Origin: Candidatus Sphingobacterium stercorigallinarum
GTDB taxonomy: Bacteria > Bacteroidota > Bacteroidia > Sphingobacteriales > Sphingobacteriaceae
Length of the DNA stretch: 45,539 bases
Assembly (NCBI GenBank): GCA_019115805.1
Contig: DXCW01000211.1
Coordinates: 1 to 45,539 of the forward strand
Direction of reading: 5' to 3'
A model generated the notes under the pieces. The model had not been told where the DNA came from, did not search any database, and saw nothing but the letters and a program-made list of their open reading frames with translations. This document shows positions 17,141 to 26,216 of this stretch, piece after piece; within the stretch, counting starts at the first letter, position 1, and every line of letters starts with the position of its first letter. A program made the position numbers and the translations under genes.

Positions 17141-17974
17141 TTAAATGATTCCATGTAAGGCCAATTGCTCTTCCATTTCTTGTTGCAAAACAAGCGCTTC
17201 TTCCCGAGCCCGCTCCGCGAAATCCTTACCCTTAGAGGCATAAATAATGCCACGAGTACTGTTTACCAACAAACCGCAATCCTTGTTCATACCGTACTGG
17301 CACACCTCCGATAGCGATCCCCCCTGCGCGCCCACACCTGGGACGAGCAAAAAATGCTCAGGCGCATGCGCTCTGATTTTTAGAAACCCTTCGCCTCGAG
17401 TAGCCCCGACTACATACATCAAATTCTCATCCGTTCCCCAGGTATTCACCTTATCGATCACCTCCTGGAAGAGTTGCTTACCGTCCCCCTGCTGAAAGTT
17501 CTGAAAATCTGCGCTCCCCTGATTGGAGGTCAACGCTAAAACGACAGCCCATTTCCCAGGAAAATCAAGAAACGGTTTAATCGAGTCCTCGCCCATATAA
17601 GGCGCTACAGTAATGGAGTCGAAATTTAAGCCAGCGGATTCCGCATTAAAAAAAGCCTGTGCATATCGACTAGATGTATTTCCAATGTCTCCACGCTTTG
17701 CATCCGCAATACTAAAACAATCTTTGGGTAAAGCCTGAAAAGTACGACGAAGGGATTCCCAACCCGATGCCCCATAACATTCGTAAAACGCAATATTTGG
17801 TTTATAGGCAACACAAAGGTCAGATGTCGCTTCTATAATGGCCTGATTAAAGGCATATATAGGATCTTCAAGGTCCAATAAATGTTCAGGTATCTTATCC
17901 AGATCGGTATCGAGACCCACGCATAAAAAACTCTTTTTTCGTTTGATGTTATTGATCAGTTCTTGTTTGGTCAT
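17141..17974 (-). CDS. pyrF: orotidine 5'-phosphate decarboxylase
   Basis: 277-residue enzyme that decarboxylates OMP to UMP in the last step of de novo pyrimidine synthesis. The N terminus carries [17 protein letters not shown], and the signature [15 protein letters not shown] (catalytic Asp-Lys set) is near residue 89. The phosphate-binding end holds [10 protein letters not shown] and VNSTRGI. The length and TRGI ending mark the long type 2 form, not the 230-residue E. coli form. It starts 29 nt after the RluA-type gene, so they are likely cotranscribed. Confidence 0.95.
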   Translation of the reverse strand: MTKQELINNIKRKKSFLCVGLDTDLDKIPEHLLDLEDPIYAFNQAIIEATSDLCVAYKPNIAFYECYGASGWESLRRTFQALPKDCFSIADAKRGDIGNTSSRYAQAFFNAESAGLNFDSITVAPYMGEDSIKPFLDFPGKWAVVLALTSNQGSADFQNFQQGDGKQLFQEVIDKVNTWGTDENLMYVVGATRGEGFLKIRAHAPEHFLLVPGVGAQGGSLSEVCQYGMNKDCGLLVNSTRGIIYASKGKDFAERAREEALVLQQEMEEQLALHGII

Positions 17975-18003
17975 TTTTTATCAATTGATCCCTTTGGGGA
18001 AAC

Positions 18004-18747
18004 TTAGCTATCGTATTTATCAAGTTGTTTTAAAAGCGTCGCAAAATCCTTTGGGTATTCGGCTTCGAATTCGAAATCCTGATCTCCAATTGTAAACTTA
18101 ACACGCTTTGCATGCAATGCAAAACGCTTCATGATGGGTAATTCTTCTTGGTCTTTGGAAAGCGTATACCCTCTTTTTTTGATTTGTGACAAATATACCG
18201 GCTTGCCTTTGTACAAATCGTCTCCAACGATGGCAGCGCGCTGCGTCGCTAGGTGTATACGAATTTGATGCATTCTCCCTGTAATCGGTTTACATTCTAC
18301 CAAGGTATAATGCTTAAAATAACGTAGGCTATTGAAAACCGTCTCCGATGGTTTACCTCGATAGCGATCGATGACCACATTTTTGTTCCCTTGATTGAGG
18401 ATGGGCAAATCCACGAGCAAATTTTCAAAAACATGTGTACCATCGATAATAGCATGATAGACTTTATCCACCTCACGATGTTCAAAAGCCATAGAAATCG
18501 CGCGATACGTTTCCGCGTTTTTTGCGATCAGGAGTATCCCAGAAGTATCTTTATCTAGACGGTGACAGACTTGAGCATCCCGATGATATTGCTTAGCGAG
18601 CCTTAAAATATTGACCTCTCCTCCTCCGCGGGTGTCTAAGGATGCCACATACGGCGGCTTATTTATGACCAGCATATTGGAGTCCTCATGGATAATCAAA
18701 TCCTCAAACTTCGGAAATTTGAAGAGGCGTTTGTCTGATGAAATCAT
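18004..18747 (-). CDS. RluA family pseudouridine synthase
   Basis: 247-residue pseudouridine synthase acting on rRNA or tRNA. The catalytic motif is CHRLDKDTSGILLIAKN with the nucleophilic Asp. A GRMHQIRIHLA motif follows. There is no N-terminal S4 domain. The ATG at 18747 is preferred over the one at 18792: the extra 15 residues are not family-like, and a TATTTTTG box (complement of 18752-18759) lies just before the shorter start, which would make the message nearly leaderless. That last point is uncertain, and the longer start remains possible. Confidence 0.85.
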   Translation of the reverse strand: MISSDKRLFKFPKFEDLIIHEDSNMLVINKPPYVASLDTRGGGEVNILRLAKQYHRDAQVCHRLDKDTSGILLIAKNAETYRAISMAFEHREVDKVYHAIIDGTHVFENLLVDLPILNQGNKNVVIDRYRGKPSETVFNSLRYFKHYTLVECKPITGRMHQIRIHLATQRAAIVGDDLYKGKPVYLSQIKKRGYTLSKDQEELPIMKRFALHAKRVKFTIGDQDFEFEAEYPKDFATLLKQLDKYDS

Positions 18748-18873
18748 CCGGCAAAAATAAGAATAAAGGGTTAAACATTTATCATCTTTCATTCTTCTAT
18801 AGAGGAACGGAGTTGTCAGGGATAATTTCTCGGCTCTACTCGTTCCTATGAGCCCTTTTCATTTAAAAATAGT

Positions 18874-18881
18874 TACTTTTG
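18874..18881 (+). promoter_or_regulatory. -7 promoter box of panB
   Basis: TACTTTTG matches TAnnTTTG fully and ends 16 nt before the panB ATG. No clear -33 TTTG is seen at the expected distance. Confidence 0.55.
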
Positions 18882-18897
18882 TTTAAAGAAGTTAAAC

Positions 18898-19713
18898 ATG
18901 TCTGTTAATAAAGTAATCAAACGCATCTCGACGTCGCTTGTTCGAGATATGAAAAAAAATGGCGAGAAGATCAGTATGTTGACCGCATATGATTTTTCTA
19001 CTGCTCGAATACTCGATCAAGCCGGTGTAGAAATACTGCTGGTTGGCGACTCCGCTGCAAACGTATTTGCGGGATACGACACCACCCTACCCATGACTTT
19101 GGACCACATGATCTATCATGCAGCATCAGTGGCGAGAGCAGCGCAACGCGCGATGGTTCTGGCAGACCTTCCGTTTGGTTCGTATCAAGGCTCCACTGAA
19201 GACGCCTATAATGCAGCGGTGCGCATGATGAAAGAAGCAGGTGTACATGCGCTAAAACTCGAAGGCGGGCTGGAAATCATTGACAATATCAAAAAGATCA
19301 TTCAATCCGGCATCCCCGTATGTGGACATCTGGGGCTCACACCACAGTCGATTTATCAATTCGGTGATTTTGGTGTGCGTGCGAAACAAGAAACCGAAGC
19401 ATTGAAACTAAAAGAAGATGCCTTAGCTCTTCAAGAAGCCGGGTGTTTCGCTGTCGTTTTAGAGAAGATACCCGCCAATTTAGCCGAAGAGGTTTCAAAA
19501 AGTTTAACGATTCCCACCATTGGAATAGGTGCTGGAGCTGGGTGTGACGGGCAAGTATTGGTCGTCAACGACATGCTGGGCCTCACTCAAGATTTTAAAC
19601 CGAAATTCCTACGCCGCTATCTCCAATTAGCGGAGGATATTAAACAGGCTGCGGCGCAATATGTATCCGACGTTAAATCGGGTGACTACCCGAACCAAAA
19701 CGAACAATATTAA
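18898..19713 (+). CDS. panB: 3-methyl-2-oxobutanoate hydroxymethyltransferase
   Basis: 271-residue enzyme that makes ketopantoate from 2-oxoisovalerate and methylene-tetrahydrofolate, for pantothenate and CoA. Family motifs seen: ISMLTAYDFSTARILD, LLVGDSAANVFAGYDTTLPM (metal and substrate loop), DLPFGSYQ, LKLEGG, HLGLTPQS and TIGIGAGAGCDGQVLV. Length is normal. The downstream membrane protein gene starts 6 nt after the stop. No panC is in the window. Confidence 0.95.
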   Translation: MSVNKVIKRISTSLVRDMKKNGEKISMLTAYDFSTARILDQAGVEILLVGDSAANVFAGYDTTLPMTLDHMIYHAASVARAAQRAMVLADLPFGSYQGSTEDAYNAAVRMMKEAGVHALKLEGGLEIIDNIKKIIQSGIPVCGHLGLTPQSIYQFGDFGVRAKQETEALKLKEDALALQEAGCFAVVLEKIPANLAEEVSKSLTIPTIGIGAGAGCDGQVLVVNDMLGLTQDFKPKFLRRYLQLAEDIKQAAAQYVSDVKSGDYPNQNEQY

Positions 19714-19719
19714 GTCTAT

Positions 19720-20322
19720 ATGCAGAAAGGCCTGCTCATCTTACTCTTACTGACCCTCTTGATCTACATCATTTACAGACGGGTGGTAAAAAAAGGGGGA
19801 TCGACCTCCGTCCTAAAGAGCAATAAGCAAGGATTTCACCTACTTCAGGCCGAGTCCCGGCTGTTACGTAAAACCATACGAAACACGTTAATAAGCGCTG
19901 GTGTGGGGCTTGGCTTGTTTATCGTCGTTATTTTGCTGGCGATGAAAATCAAAATACTGTTGTTCTTGGTGCCCATTAGTCTCTATTTAATGGGGCAGCT
20001 ATTATTGCTAAACAACCAACTCAAGTACGTGAAAGATCAGCGCATTTGGTATCAAGCTAAAACCCACACCGTGTGGGTGGAGTGGCTGAATGGAGAGTCG
20101 CATCAATTTGATTTGCTGACTGACGTCCAGCAGGTAAAGCGAGTACAAGCGGTTCAAAAGAATAAGCAAATCCTATTTGGATACTACGAGATCTCCTTGC
20201 ATGCTGGATCCATCCACATCCCCCTGCTCTTGGCCGACTCGACAGCAAACGCCTTATTTTTCGATACGCTAGAACAGCATTATACCGTGAGTCAGAAAAC
20301 AACGATGTTTCCCTTAATCTAA
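19720..20322 (+). CDS. membrane protein of unknown function
   Basis: 200-residue protein with a hydrophobic N-terminal segment (residues 4-19), two more hydrophobic stretches at about 58-75 and 77-95, and a soluble C-terminal half of about 100 residues rich in beta strands. No motif that I recognise. It follows panB by 6 nt and is probably cotranscribed. Its stop overlaps the convergent Gfo/Idh gene by 4 bp. Confidence 0.65.
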   Translation: MQKGLLILLLLTLLIYIIYRRVVKKGGSTSVLKSNKQGFHLLQAESRLLRKTIRNTLISAGVGLGLFIVVILLAMKIKILLFLVPISLYLMGQLLLLNNQLKYVKDQRIWYQAKTHTVWVEWLNGESHQFDLLTDVQQVKRVQAVQKNKQILFGYYEISLHAGSIHIPLLLADSTANALFFDTLEQHYTVSQKTTMFPLI

Positions 20323-21614
20323 ACCTGAGGTAGACGATATCCGTTATGATAGGGCGCACTAAGTAGGCGATTCGCAGCAGCATCAGCAAATCGTTGCTTA
20401 GAACTATCCCATTTAATTTTTCTTCCTGTCCGGTACGCAATGTTGCCCATTTGGGAAAATTTAGCAATATGGGCACCCGCCTCAATAGGCGCATGAAGTA
20501 TCGATGGGTCGTTCCGGCGTATGGCCTCGACAAAATTTTGCATATGCAAGTCTAATCCATTATCCGTTCTCGGTTGAACCGGTAGCGCCTCCATCTTTCC
20601 TTCTTCTGGAATCACTTCCCAACCGTTTCTATCCAACACTAATGTACCGTTATTACCAATAAATGCTACACCATGCTCTCGCTGGTATGGCCCGCCACTA
20701 ATGCCCGTTGCATGTTCCCACTGAATATTAAATCCGTCAAATTCATATACCGCAGTCAGCGTATCGGGCGTTTCACCCGCGTCGTTAGGGTAGGCGAACT
20801 TCCCGCCAGATGCCATAATTGAAATCGGATCCGACACCTTCATGCCCAACAATGCATAATCGAGTAAATGTACTCCCCAGTCCGTCATTAACCCACCTGC
20901 ATAATCCCAATACCATCTAAAGTCGTAATGAAAGCGATTGGGATTGAAAGGCCTGCTTTCAGCCGGGCCCAACCATCCCTTATAATCCACTCCTGTCGGT
21001 ACCGGTTGATCGGGTTTGACCGGAACGCGTTCTTTCCATCCCAAATAGGCCCAGGATTTCACCAGTCGAATATCTCCCAACTTACCTGAATGCACAAACT
21101 CAACCGCTCGCCTAAAATGCGCTTGCGACCGTTGCCATTGCCCCACTTGCACGATGCTGTCGTAGCGGTCTTTCGCTTCAATCATGCGGTTGCATTCGAC
21201 AATTGAATTGGCGATGGGTTTTTCGACATACACATGTTTTCCGGCCTGACAGGCGTCGACCATCATTAGACAATGCCAGTGATCCGGAGTCGCGATCAGC
21301 ACTGCGTCAACTTCTGAATCCGCTAGCAGGGCCACATAATCATGATAGATTTTAGGATACTGTTCTAATTTTTTCAACTGCGCCCTCCGTTGTTGCAAAA
21401 CGGAATCGTCAATGTCACAGATCGCTGTGCAACACACGCCAGGAATTTTTAAAATGGATTGCAAATTCGACCATCCCATATTATGTAGCCCTATGGCACC
21501 GATACGAATTTCAGCGGCAGCGGATTTTTGCGCCAGTACGGATAAAGAACCTAAAGTTAAGGCTGGGGCGGCCAATGCCGCCTTGACAATAAAATTTCGT
21601 CTAGAAATACTCAT
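20319..21614 (-). CDS. Tat-exported Gfo/Idh/MocA family oxidoreductase (isolated)
   Basis: 431-residue member with a Tat signal (SRRNFIVKAALAAPALTLGS, residues 4-23). The Rossmann motif is IRIGAIGLHNMGW (unusual glycine spacing), the catalytic-lysine motif is the standard YVEKPIANS, and a DWGVH segment supplies the Asp-His pair. It resembles the 474-residue protein of the island more than the 436-residue one. It stands alone, about 6 kb from the island, with no sugar genes on either side. Substrate unknown. Confidence 0.88.
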   Translation of the reverse strand: MSISRRNFIVKAALAAPALTLGSLSVLAQKSAAAEIRIGAIGLHNMGWSNLQSILKIPGVCCTAICDIDDSVLQQRRAQLKKLEQYPKIYHDYVALLADSEVDAVLIATPDHWHCLMMVDACQAGKHVYVEKPIANSIVECNRMIEAKDRYDSIVQVGQWQRSQAHFRRAVEFVHSGKLGDIRLVKSWAYLGWKERVPVKPDQPVPTGVDYKGWLGPAESRPFNPNRFHYDFRWYWDYAGGLMTDWGVHLLDYALLGMKVSDPISIMASGGKFAYPNDAGETPDTLTAVYEFDGFNIQWEHATGISGGPYQREHGVAFIGNNGTLVLDRNGWEVIPEEGKMEALPVQPRTDNGLDLHMQNFVEAIRRNDPSILHAPIEAGAHIAKFSQMGNIAYRTGRKIKWDSSKQRFADAAANRLLSAPYHNGYRLPQV

Positions 21615-21969
21615 GAATTAAGGTTTACACGCTAAATGTACAAAGTATTTATGATTTAGACAGCGGATGACCAAAATTCGTATCGATTGATATCAATTGT
21701 CTTTCCTGACAGCTACCGACGCAATGGCACACCAAATAGGTGACAATTTGACGCCAGCCCTTCATATGGAATACGCCTCGGGTAATCCCAATGTCAACAA
21801 AAACTAACGGTAAATCGACAATACCCTGTAACACCTTTCACATCAAGCAATTAATCAATCATATACCAAATATTATTTTACCCAAGCGGATCACCAAATA
21901 ATTTTTGGCACTAGTTTTGACTATTTGACTATCAATGACAATAAAGTCAGAAATTTTAAACACAAACAA
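21615..21969. other. 355-bp gap before the outer membrane protein gene
   Basis: Noncoding as far as I can see. It separates two divergent genes and holds the -7 box TAGTTTTG at 21912-21919. A 61-codon minus-strand frame in it (21649-21834) has no coding character that I can support. Confidence 0.5.
21912..21919 (+). promoter_or_regulatory. -7 promoter box of the outer membrane protein gene
   Basis: TAGTTTTG matches TAnnTTTG and leaves a leader of about 45 nt before the ATG at 21970. This start gives the standard signal peptide, whereas an in-frame upstream codon at 21925 would not. Confidence 0.5.
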
Positions 21970-22560
21970 ATGAAAAAAATTTTACTTACGCTATCGGCAA
22001 TCGCTACTTTAGGTTTTGCTGCAAACGCTCAAACTGAAAAAGGTAAATTTCTTTTAGGTGGCCAAATCAGCTATGAAGGCACATCCATTAAAGATAGTGA
22101 TGACAAATTTAATTCGTTTTCGATTTTGCCTGCTGCTGGATATTTTGTAGCAGATAATATTGCGGTAGGTACAGCAATCGGATATGGCTGGTCGCAGTCG
22201 GAAGAAGTTGACCTAAAAAATACGGAATCGACTTTCATACTTGCTCCATTCGGACGGATGTATGCTAACAACTATGGCCCGGTTAAATTTTTCGGACAAC
22301 TTTCTGTTCCGATGGCATGGGGTTCATTAGAAGCAAACGATGAAAAGCAAGCTTCTGTTGCTAGCTACGGAGTGGAATTGGCTCCAGGTATTGCCTATTT
22401 CCCAACTTCAAATATCGGTCTAGAATTCAAAGTTAGAGGTTTATACTTTAACAACTCTTCCGTTACTGATGAAGCAACTGACGTTAAAGAAACCGTTAAC
22501 AGTTACGGGTTAAACGTAAACTCACTAGCACCTACAGTAGGTGTGACTTTTCACTTTTAG
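21970..22560 (+). CDS. outer membrane beta-barrel protein
   Basis: 196-residue porin-family protein (OMP_b-brl type) with a signal peptide MKKILLTLSAIATLGFAANA. The mature part alternates hydrophobic and polar residues in short strands and ends in Phe (VGVTFHF), the usual C-terminal signature for BamA recognition. Ordinary small Bacteroidota barrel; ligand unknown. The ATG at 21970 is chosen over an in-frame ATG at 21925 that would add 15 charged residues before the signal peptide. Own promoter and own terminator. Confidence 0.85.
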   Translation: MKKILLTLSAIATLGFAANAQTEKGKFLLGGQISYEGTSIKDSDDKFNSFSILPAAGYFVADNIAVGTAIGYGWSQSEEVDLKNTESTFILAPFGRMYANNYGPVKFFGQLSVPMAWGSLEANDEKQASVASYGVELAPGIAYFPTSNIGLEFKVRGLYFNNSSVTDEATDVKETVNSYGLNVNSLAPTVGVTFHF

Positions 22561-22584
22561 TCTGTAGGACAATAATTTTATTCG

Positions 22585-22617
22585 ATAGCCTGTTTCGTAT
22601 TGAAACAGGCTATTTTT
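22585..22617. terminator. intrinsic terminator after the outer membrane protein gene
   Basis: Perfect 12-bp stem (ATAGCCTGTTTC and GAAACAGGCTAT) with a 5-nt loop, followed by TTTT. It may also serve the convergent NUDIX gene, whose stop is at 22616. Confidence 0.88.
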
Positions 22618-23044
22618 ATAGTCCTTGAAAACCACTCCATTGAGACGGCACTACTTTTCTCAAGAGGTTCGCTAAATCCCACGTCTCCCACTGATCCTGT
22701 CGAATCCATTGGACCTCTTCGATTTCAGCCAACGCCTGAATTTGCGCCACTTCAGCTCTTGATGTATACCGAAAAACATGTCCTCGTACCCGTCGCCCTT
22801 TCTCATTAACAGCCTCCGCCTTTTCTGTGGTAATAAACCGGAAATCTTCCGCTGGCAAATCAACTCCTAGTTCTTCTTTTAACTCGCGCTGCAACGCTGC
22901 TAGCTCCGTTTCATTGGCCCTAATCTTACCGCCTGGCAATTGATAATAAATCGACCCTTTCTTTCTGACGGCCAATAAACGATTGGCCGGATCGAACATG
23001 ATGGCCACAACGATCTCTATATCTTGGTTATCGTTCCTTTCCAT
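22616..23044 (-). CDS. NUDIX hydrolase
   Basis: 142-residue NUDIX domain protein that hydrolyses a nucleoside diphosphate linked to another group. The NUDIX box is complete: GGKIRANETELAALQRELKEELG, fitting Gx5Ex7REUxEExGU with the catalytic REUxEE as RELKEE. The preceding QLPGGK segment is typical of the MutT branch. The substrate cannot be inferred. Transcribed divergently from the first L,D-transpeptidase. Confidence 0.88.
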   Translation of the reverse strand: MERNDNQDIEIVVAIMFDPANRLLAVRKKGSIYYQLPGGKIRANETELAALQRELKEELGVDLPAEDFRFITTEKAEAVNEKGRRVRGHVFRYTSRAEVAQIQALAEIEEVQWIRQDQWETWDLANLLRKVVPSQWSGFQGL

Positions 23045-23148
23045 TCGTTTTCTGCTAGATACCCCTTTTTACAAATATTAGCAGGATTTTTAGCATTCCA
23101 TAGGGGAATTCATTATTTTGGCTACAAGAAGTCGTTTAAAAACCAAGT

Positions 23149-24183
23149 ATGAGAAAATTTACGTTTTGGCTCTTTAACTGTGTCTTTCTCGCGTTGATGA
23201 GTTGTAATCCTACTGCTACCGATCAGGTGGATACAGAGGCCGAGCAAAGAAAAAAAGATTCGTTGGAAAGAATTCGAGAGGCAGAAGAAAAAGAGAAAGC
23301 AAGGGCCAGAACTGCTGAGGACATTTTGTTAGACAAAGAACTGACATATGATGAGCACACCTTAGAGGACGAGTATGCCTATGAGGACACGACTCGATAT
23401 TTTCAATTCGACAAAATAAAAGATCACCTAGCGCAGGTCGAAAATTTCCAACGCGAGCAGATCCGTTATGCGGTGATCCAAAACCGGCAAAATAAAAATC
23501 GAGAAGCACCATTGGTCGAAAATTTTGTACGCAACGACTACAAGCGGGTTTCCGATACACTGGGTACGGAACGCTATCAATCGGCACCGCTATACCCTAC
23601 CGAAAATAGTGAAAAACCGACCATTTATGGTCGCGACGGATGGTTGGTTGGCTTAGAAAGTAGCGATACCTTGGATATGGTAAAAATAAGAGGCATCTCG
23701 TTCGACGGGACTTGGTTTATTCCGAAGCGCTACCTTAAAACGATTGGAGACACCATGGACATTCGTTTTATCAGTATGGTTGATGTCACCAATCAAAACA
23801 TTTGTACAGTGGAGAAAGTTGCCCAGTATGAATGGAAAATTCGAAGTATGAATCCCGCGACTACGGGGCAGCACAAACCTCCTCACGCCATGGAGACACC
23901 GACCGGCTTGTTTGTCGTTCAGGAGCAAAAACCAAAAATGTATTACCATGGAGACGGCACCACTACTATTGAGGGCTTTGCGCCACACGCCTCTCGATTT
24001 ACGAACGGGGCGTATATTCATGGGGTACCTGTAAATAATCCGAAGGGAAGTATCATTGAATACAGCTGGTCTTTAGGAACTACTCCCCGATCCCATATGT
24101 GTGTCAGAAATGCGTCATCGCATGCTAAGTTTGTTTATGAACAGTCAAAACCGATGGAATCCCTGGTCATCGTACTGGATTAA
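23149..24183 (+). CDS. L,D-transpeptidase lipoprotein (YkuD-type)
   Basis: 344-residue lipoprotein (signal with lipobox ALMSC) that probably crosslinks peptidoglycan or attaches proteins to it. After the signal is a charged, Glu/Arg/Lys-rich stretch of about 40 residues that looks like a coiled coil or linker. The catalytic domain is at the C terminus: IHGVP with the conserved His, and SHMCVRN with nucleophile Cys318. The family consensus is SHGCxR, so Gly to Met next to the Cys is a variation to note. It lies 69 nt before a second L,D-transpeptidase. Confidence 0.85.
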   Translation: MRKFTFWLFNCVFLALMSCNPTATDQVDTEAEQRKKDSLERIREAEEKEKARARTAEDILLDKELTYDEHTLEDEYAYEDTTRYFQFDKIKDHLAQVENFQREQIRYAVIQNRQNKNREAPLVENFVRNDYKRVSDTLGTERYQSAPLYPTENSEKPTIYGRDGWLVGLESSDTLDMVKIRGISFDGTWFIPKRYLKTIGDTMDIRFISMVDVTNQNICTVEKVAQYEWKIRSMNPATTGQHKPPHAMETPTGLFVVQEQKPKMYYHGDGTTTIEGFAPHASRFTNGAYIHGVPVNNPKGSIIEYSWSLGTTPRSHMCVRNASSHAKFVYEQSKPMESLVIVLD

Positions 24184-24216
24184 GACTATTTAACATATTG
24201 ATTACCATATTTTTAA

Positions 24217-24224
24217 TACCTTTG
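24217..24224 (+). promoter_or_regulatory. -7 promoter box of the second L,D-transpeptidase gene
   Basis: TACCTTTG matches TAnnTTTG and ends 28 nt before the ATG at 24253. It lies after the stop of the first L,D-transpeptidase, so the two genes may be transcribed separately. Confidence 0.5.
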
Positions 24225-24252
24225 CAAAAGAAATTCGCAAAAACGTGTGTTT

Positions 24253-25038
24253 ATGATTAAAATATGGCTAATTTCGATGTGGGTGATTGTTCAGCCTTTT
24301 CTTTCAGGCGAACGTGGAGAAAAACAGCAGGTCAATGTCCCCGCTAAGGAAATTAAAAAATCAACTGTTAAAACTGCCCCTGATCCTGTTCTTGATCTCT
24401 ATCAGGAAATGGAATTAGAGGGAATCATCAAATGGAATGCTTTCCAAGAAGCCCTACAAGGATACGGTAAATTAAAGCCCAAGAAACGCGACATCATTAC
24501 CATCATTGACTTTACGTTGCCGTCGACCGAAAAACGAATGTATGTACTGGATCTGAAAGCAAAGAAACTCCTTTTCCATACGATCGTATCGCATGGCCGA
24601 AATAGCGGTGAAAAATACGCAACATCATTTTCGAATACACACGGTTCCTTCCAAAGCTCCCTAGGTTTCTATTTCGCCCAGGAAACGTATATGGGTGGGA
24701 ACGGATACTCCTTGCGACTTGATGGGTTGGAAAAAGGAATTAACGATCAGGCACGTCCCAGAGCTATTGTTGTTCACGGCGCGGCTTATTGCAGTCAAGG
24801 TGTCATAAAATCAACCGGCCGCCTGGGTAGAAGCTACGGCTGTCCCGCACTTCCTCGCGAGTTGACAAAGCCTATCATCAACACCATCAAAGACGGCTCG
24901 CTGATGTATATTTATGCCGATAATGAACACTATTTAGCCAACACCGATCTCATCGATAAACAACAAGATGACAAACAAATATTAATCGCCGAGAAACAAG
25001 ACAATGAATCGAAGCAGCATGCATCGGTCATCCACTAA
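24253..25038 (+). CDS. murein L,D-transpeptidase catalytic domain protein (YkuD_2-type)
   Basis: 261-residue exported protein of the YkuD_2 family (PF13645), common in Bacteroidota. The motif block is IVVHGAAYCSQ and GRSYGCPALPRE with the catalytic Cys197. The N terminus is a hydrophobic signal-like segment. The ATG at 24253 is preferred over the GTG two codons upstream at 24247. The last 30 residues are rich in Asp, Lys and Gln and look disordered. Predicted to act on peptidoglycan in the periplasm. Confidence 0.87.
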   Translation: MIKIWLISMWVIVQPFLSGERGEKQQVNVPAKEIKKSTVKTAPDPVLDLYQEMELEGIIKWNAFQEALQGYGKLKPKKRDIITIIDFTLPSTEKRMYVLDLKAKKLLFHTIVSHGRNSGEKYATSFSNTHGSFQSSLGFYFAQETYMGGNGYSLRLDGLEKGINDQARPRAIVVHGAAYCSQGVIKSTGRLGRSYGCPALPRELTKPIINTIKDGSLMYIYADNEHYLANTDLIDKQQDDKQILIAEKQDNESKQHASVIH

Positions 25039-25394
25039 TCGCAGCCCAATCCCTAGGACAAATCGAAACGCACTTGTAAGGAATTGAACCGGTATAGCCT
25101 TTATTGCGCATGTATGGTTTTACTGTTGTCCGACACAAGCTGTACTTCCACTGTAATTTGACGCGTATCAGCCGTCACGCGCTGAGAAAAGGGCTAGAGG
25201 TAGAATACGGTCGAAGACTAAAAACTTAGGAAGTCGCCGGATTGATACTTCATGTACCATGCTAAACCCATCCCTATAGATGGGTTTTTATTTCTGGATT
25301 GCGCGATCACATTTTAGTGACACAATTTTTCCAAATCCTTGATTTTAATTTCAATTTTCATTTAGTTTGCCTGAAACCGATTATAGGCTAACTG
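25039..25394. other. 356-bp gap with one terminator
   Basis: No gene or RNA that I can recognise. Apart from the hairpin at 25264-25290 it holds only unassigned sequence, becoming AT-rich toward the next gene. Confidence 0.5.
25264..25290 (+). terminator. intrinsic terminator
   Basis: Stem AAACCCATC (25264-25272) and GATGGGTTT (25279-25287) with a 6-nt loop, then a T-rich tail. It lies 225 nt after the transpeptidase stop, so a longer 3' untranslated region or an unseen small RNA may end here. Confidence 0.75.
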
Positions 25395-25971
25395 ATGAAT
25401 CTTCAATTTACACGCCTGATTAGGCTGGTCTTCCTTGCAGTAACGGCGCTATTTTTAACTACTATCGCGCAAGCACAACAGAACGTGCTTAAATACATCT
25501 CAAACCCGTATGTAACTTCGGCAAATGCTTTGAATTCGTTGGCTGCAATTGCGAATTATAGAACTCAAATCTCATTTCCGCCCCTTATACCTGATAAGAT
25601 TTCAGATAGAAAAACATATTATAAGATATCCTATAAGCCGGCAACAAGTTCCTCTTCAAGTCCCGGAGTATTGAATATTTCATATAGGCAACTCACTGAA
25701 ACCACATCGGATTTCGAAAAGGGATTCAATGTGTTTTTTTAATGGAATGATGGCAGATACGGATCCAACCGAATTCATTAATGAAGTAGTGAAACTTTCT
25801 GGTGTAAACGGAGGATATTTTTTCCAAAAATCCGACATGTTCATTTATTTTTATATCGAATCAAATTCAAAGAAAGGTTCGTTAAGTGGAATCATAGAAA
25901 TCTATAATCTCACCGACGCTCAAATGAAAGCATTCGCCAAAGACTTTATTCAAAAAATGAAATTTAAATAA
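25395..25971 (+). pseudogene. frameshifted secreted protein, paralog of the gene at 26217
   Basis: Two reading frames together make one protein. The first (25395-25742) has a signal peptide ending in AQAQ and runs to FEKGFNVFF, where a run of seven T at 25734-25740 is followed by a stop. The second frame carries on with NGMMADTDPTEF to the C terminus at 25971. With six T the frames join into about 191 residues that align along their length with the intact paralog downstream: NVLKYISNPYVTS with SVLNYVSSPYIS, and GGYFFQKSD with GGYMFHESE. The cause could be a real mutation, slippage at the T-run (phase variation), or a sequencing error. Family unknown; C-terminal 15 codons identical in DNA to the paralog. 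Confidence 0.75.
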
Positions 25972-25978
25972 TCACCTA

Positions 25979-26003
25979 GCCATCCTCACCGATGGCGTTT
26001 TTT
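25979..26003 (+). terminator. intrinsic terminator after the frameshifted gene
   Basis: Stem GCCATC and GATGGC with a 6-nt loop, followed by GTTTTTT, 8 nt after the stop. A related but weaker hairpin follows the paralog. Confidence 0.65.
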
Positions 26004-26216
26004 ATATCCTCAATCACCGCATGTATCGCTTCAGTGTGATCGAGGACATATCATTTAATCAATCCTATTAGTGGTCGTTTTCGGAATGTTCAAAATTCAG
26101 AAAGCCTAACGGGTTAACATTGCAAAATAAAAACTGGGAGAGGATGGTGTGCAAATTTTAAAATTAGACTCCCAGAATAAAGTAAAGGGTTCAGATTCCT
26201 TGTTAATAAGAAAACT

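Noticed and set aside
21649..21834. 61-codon minus-strand frame in the gap before the outer membrane protein gene
   Set aside because: No promoter box, no family-like segment, and it lies in a gap that acts as a divergent promoter region.
26134..26175. Inverted repeat CTGGGAG/CTCCCAG before the intact paralog
   Set aside because: Only 7 bp with a 28-nt loop and no link to a known riboswitch or terminator; could be chance.
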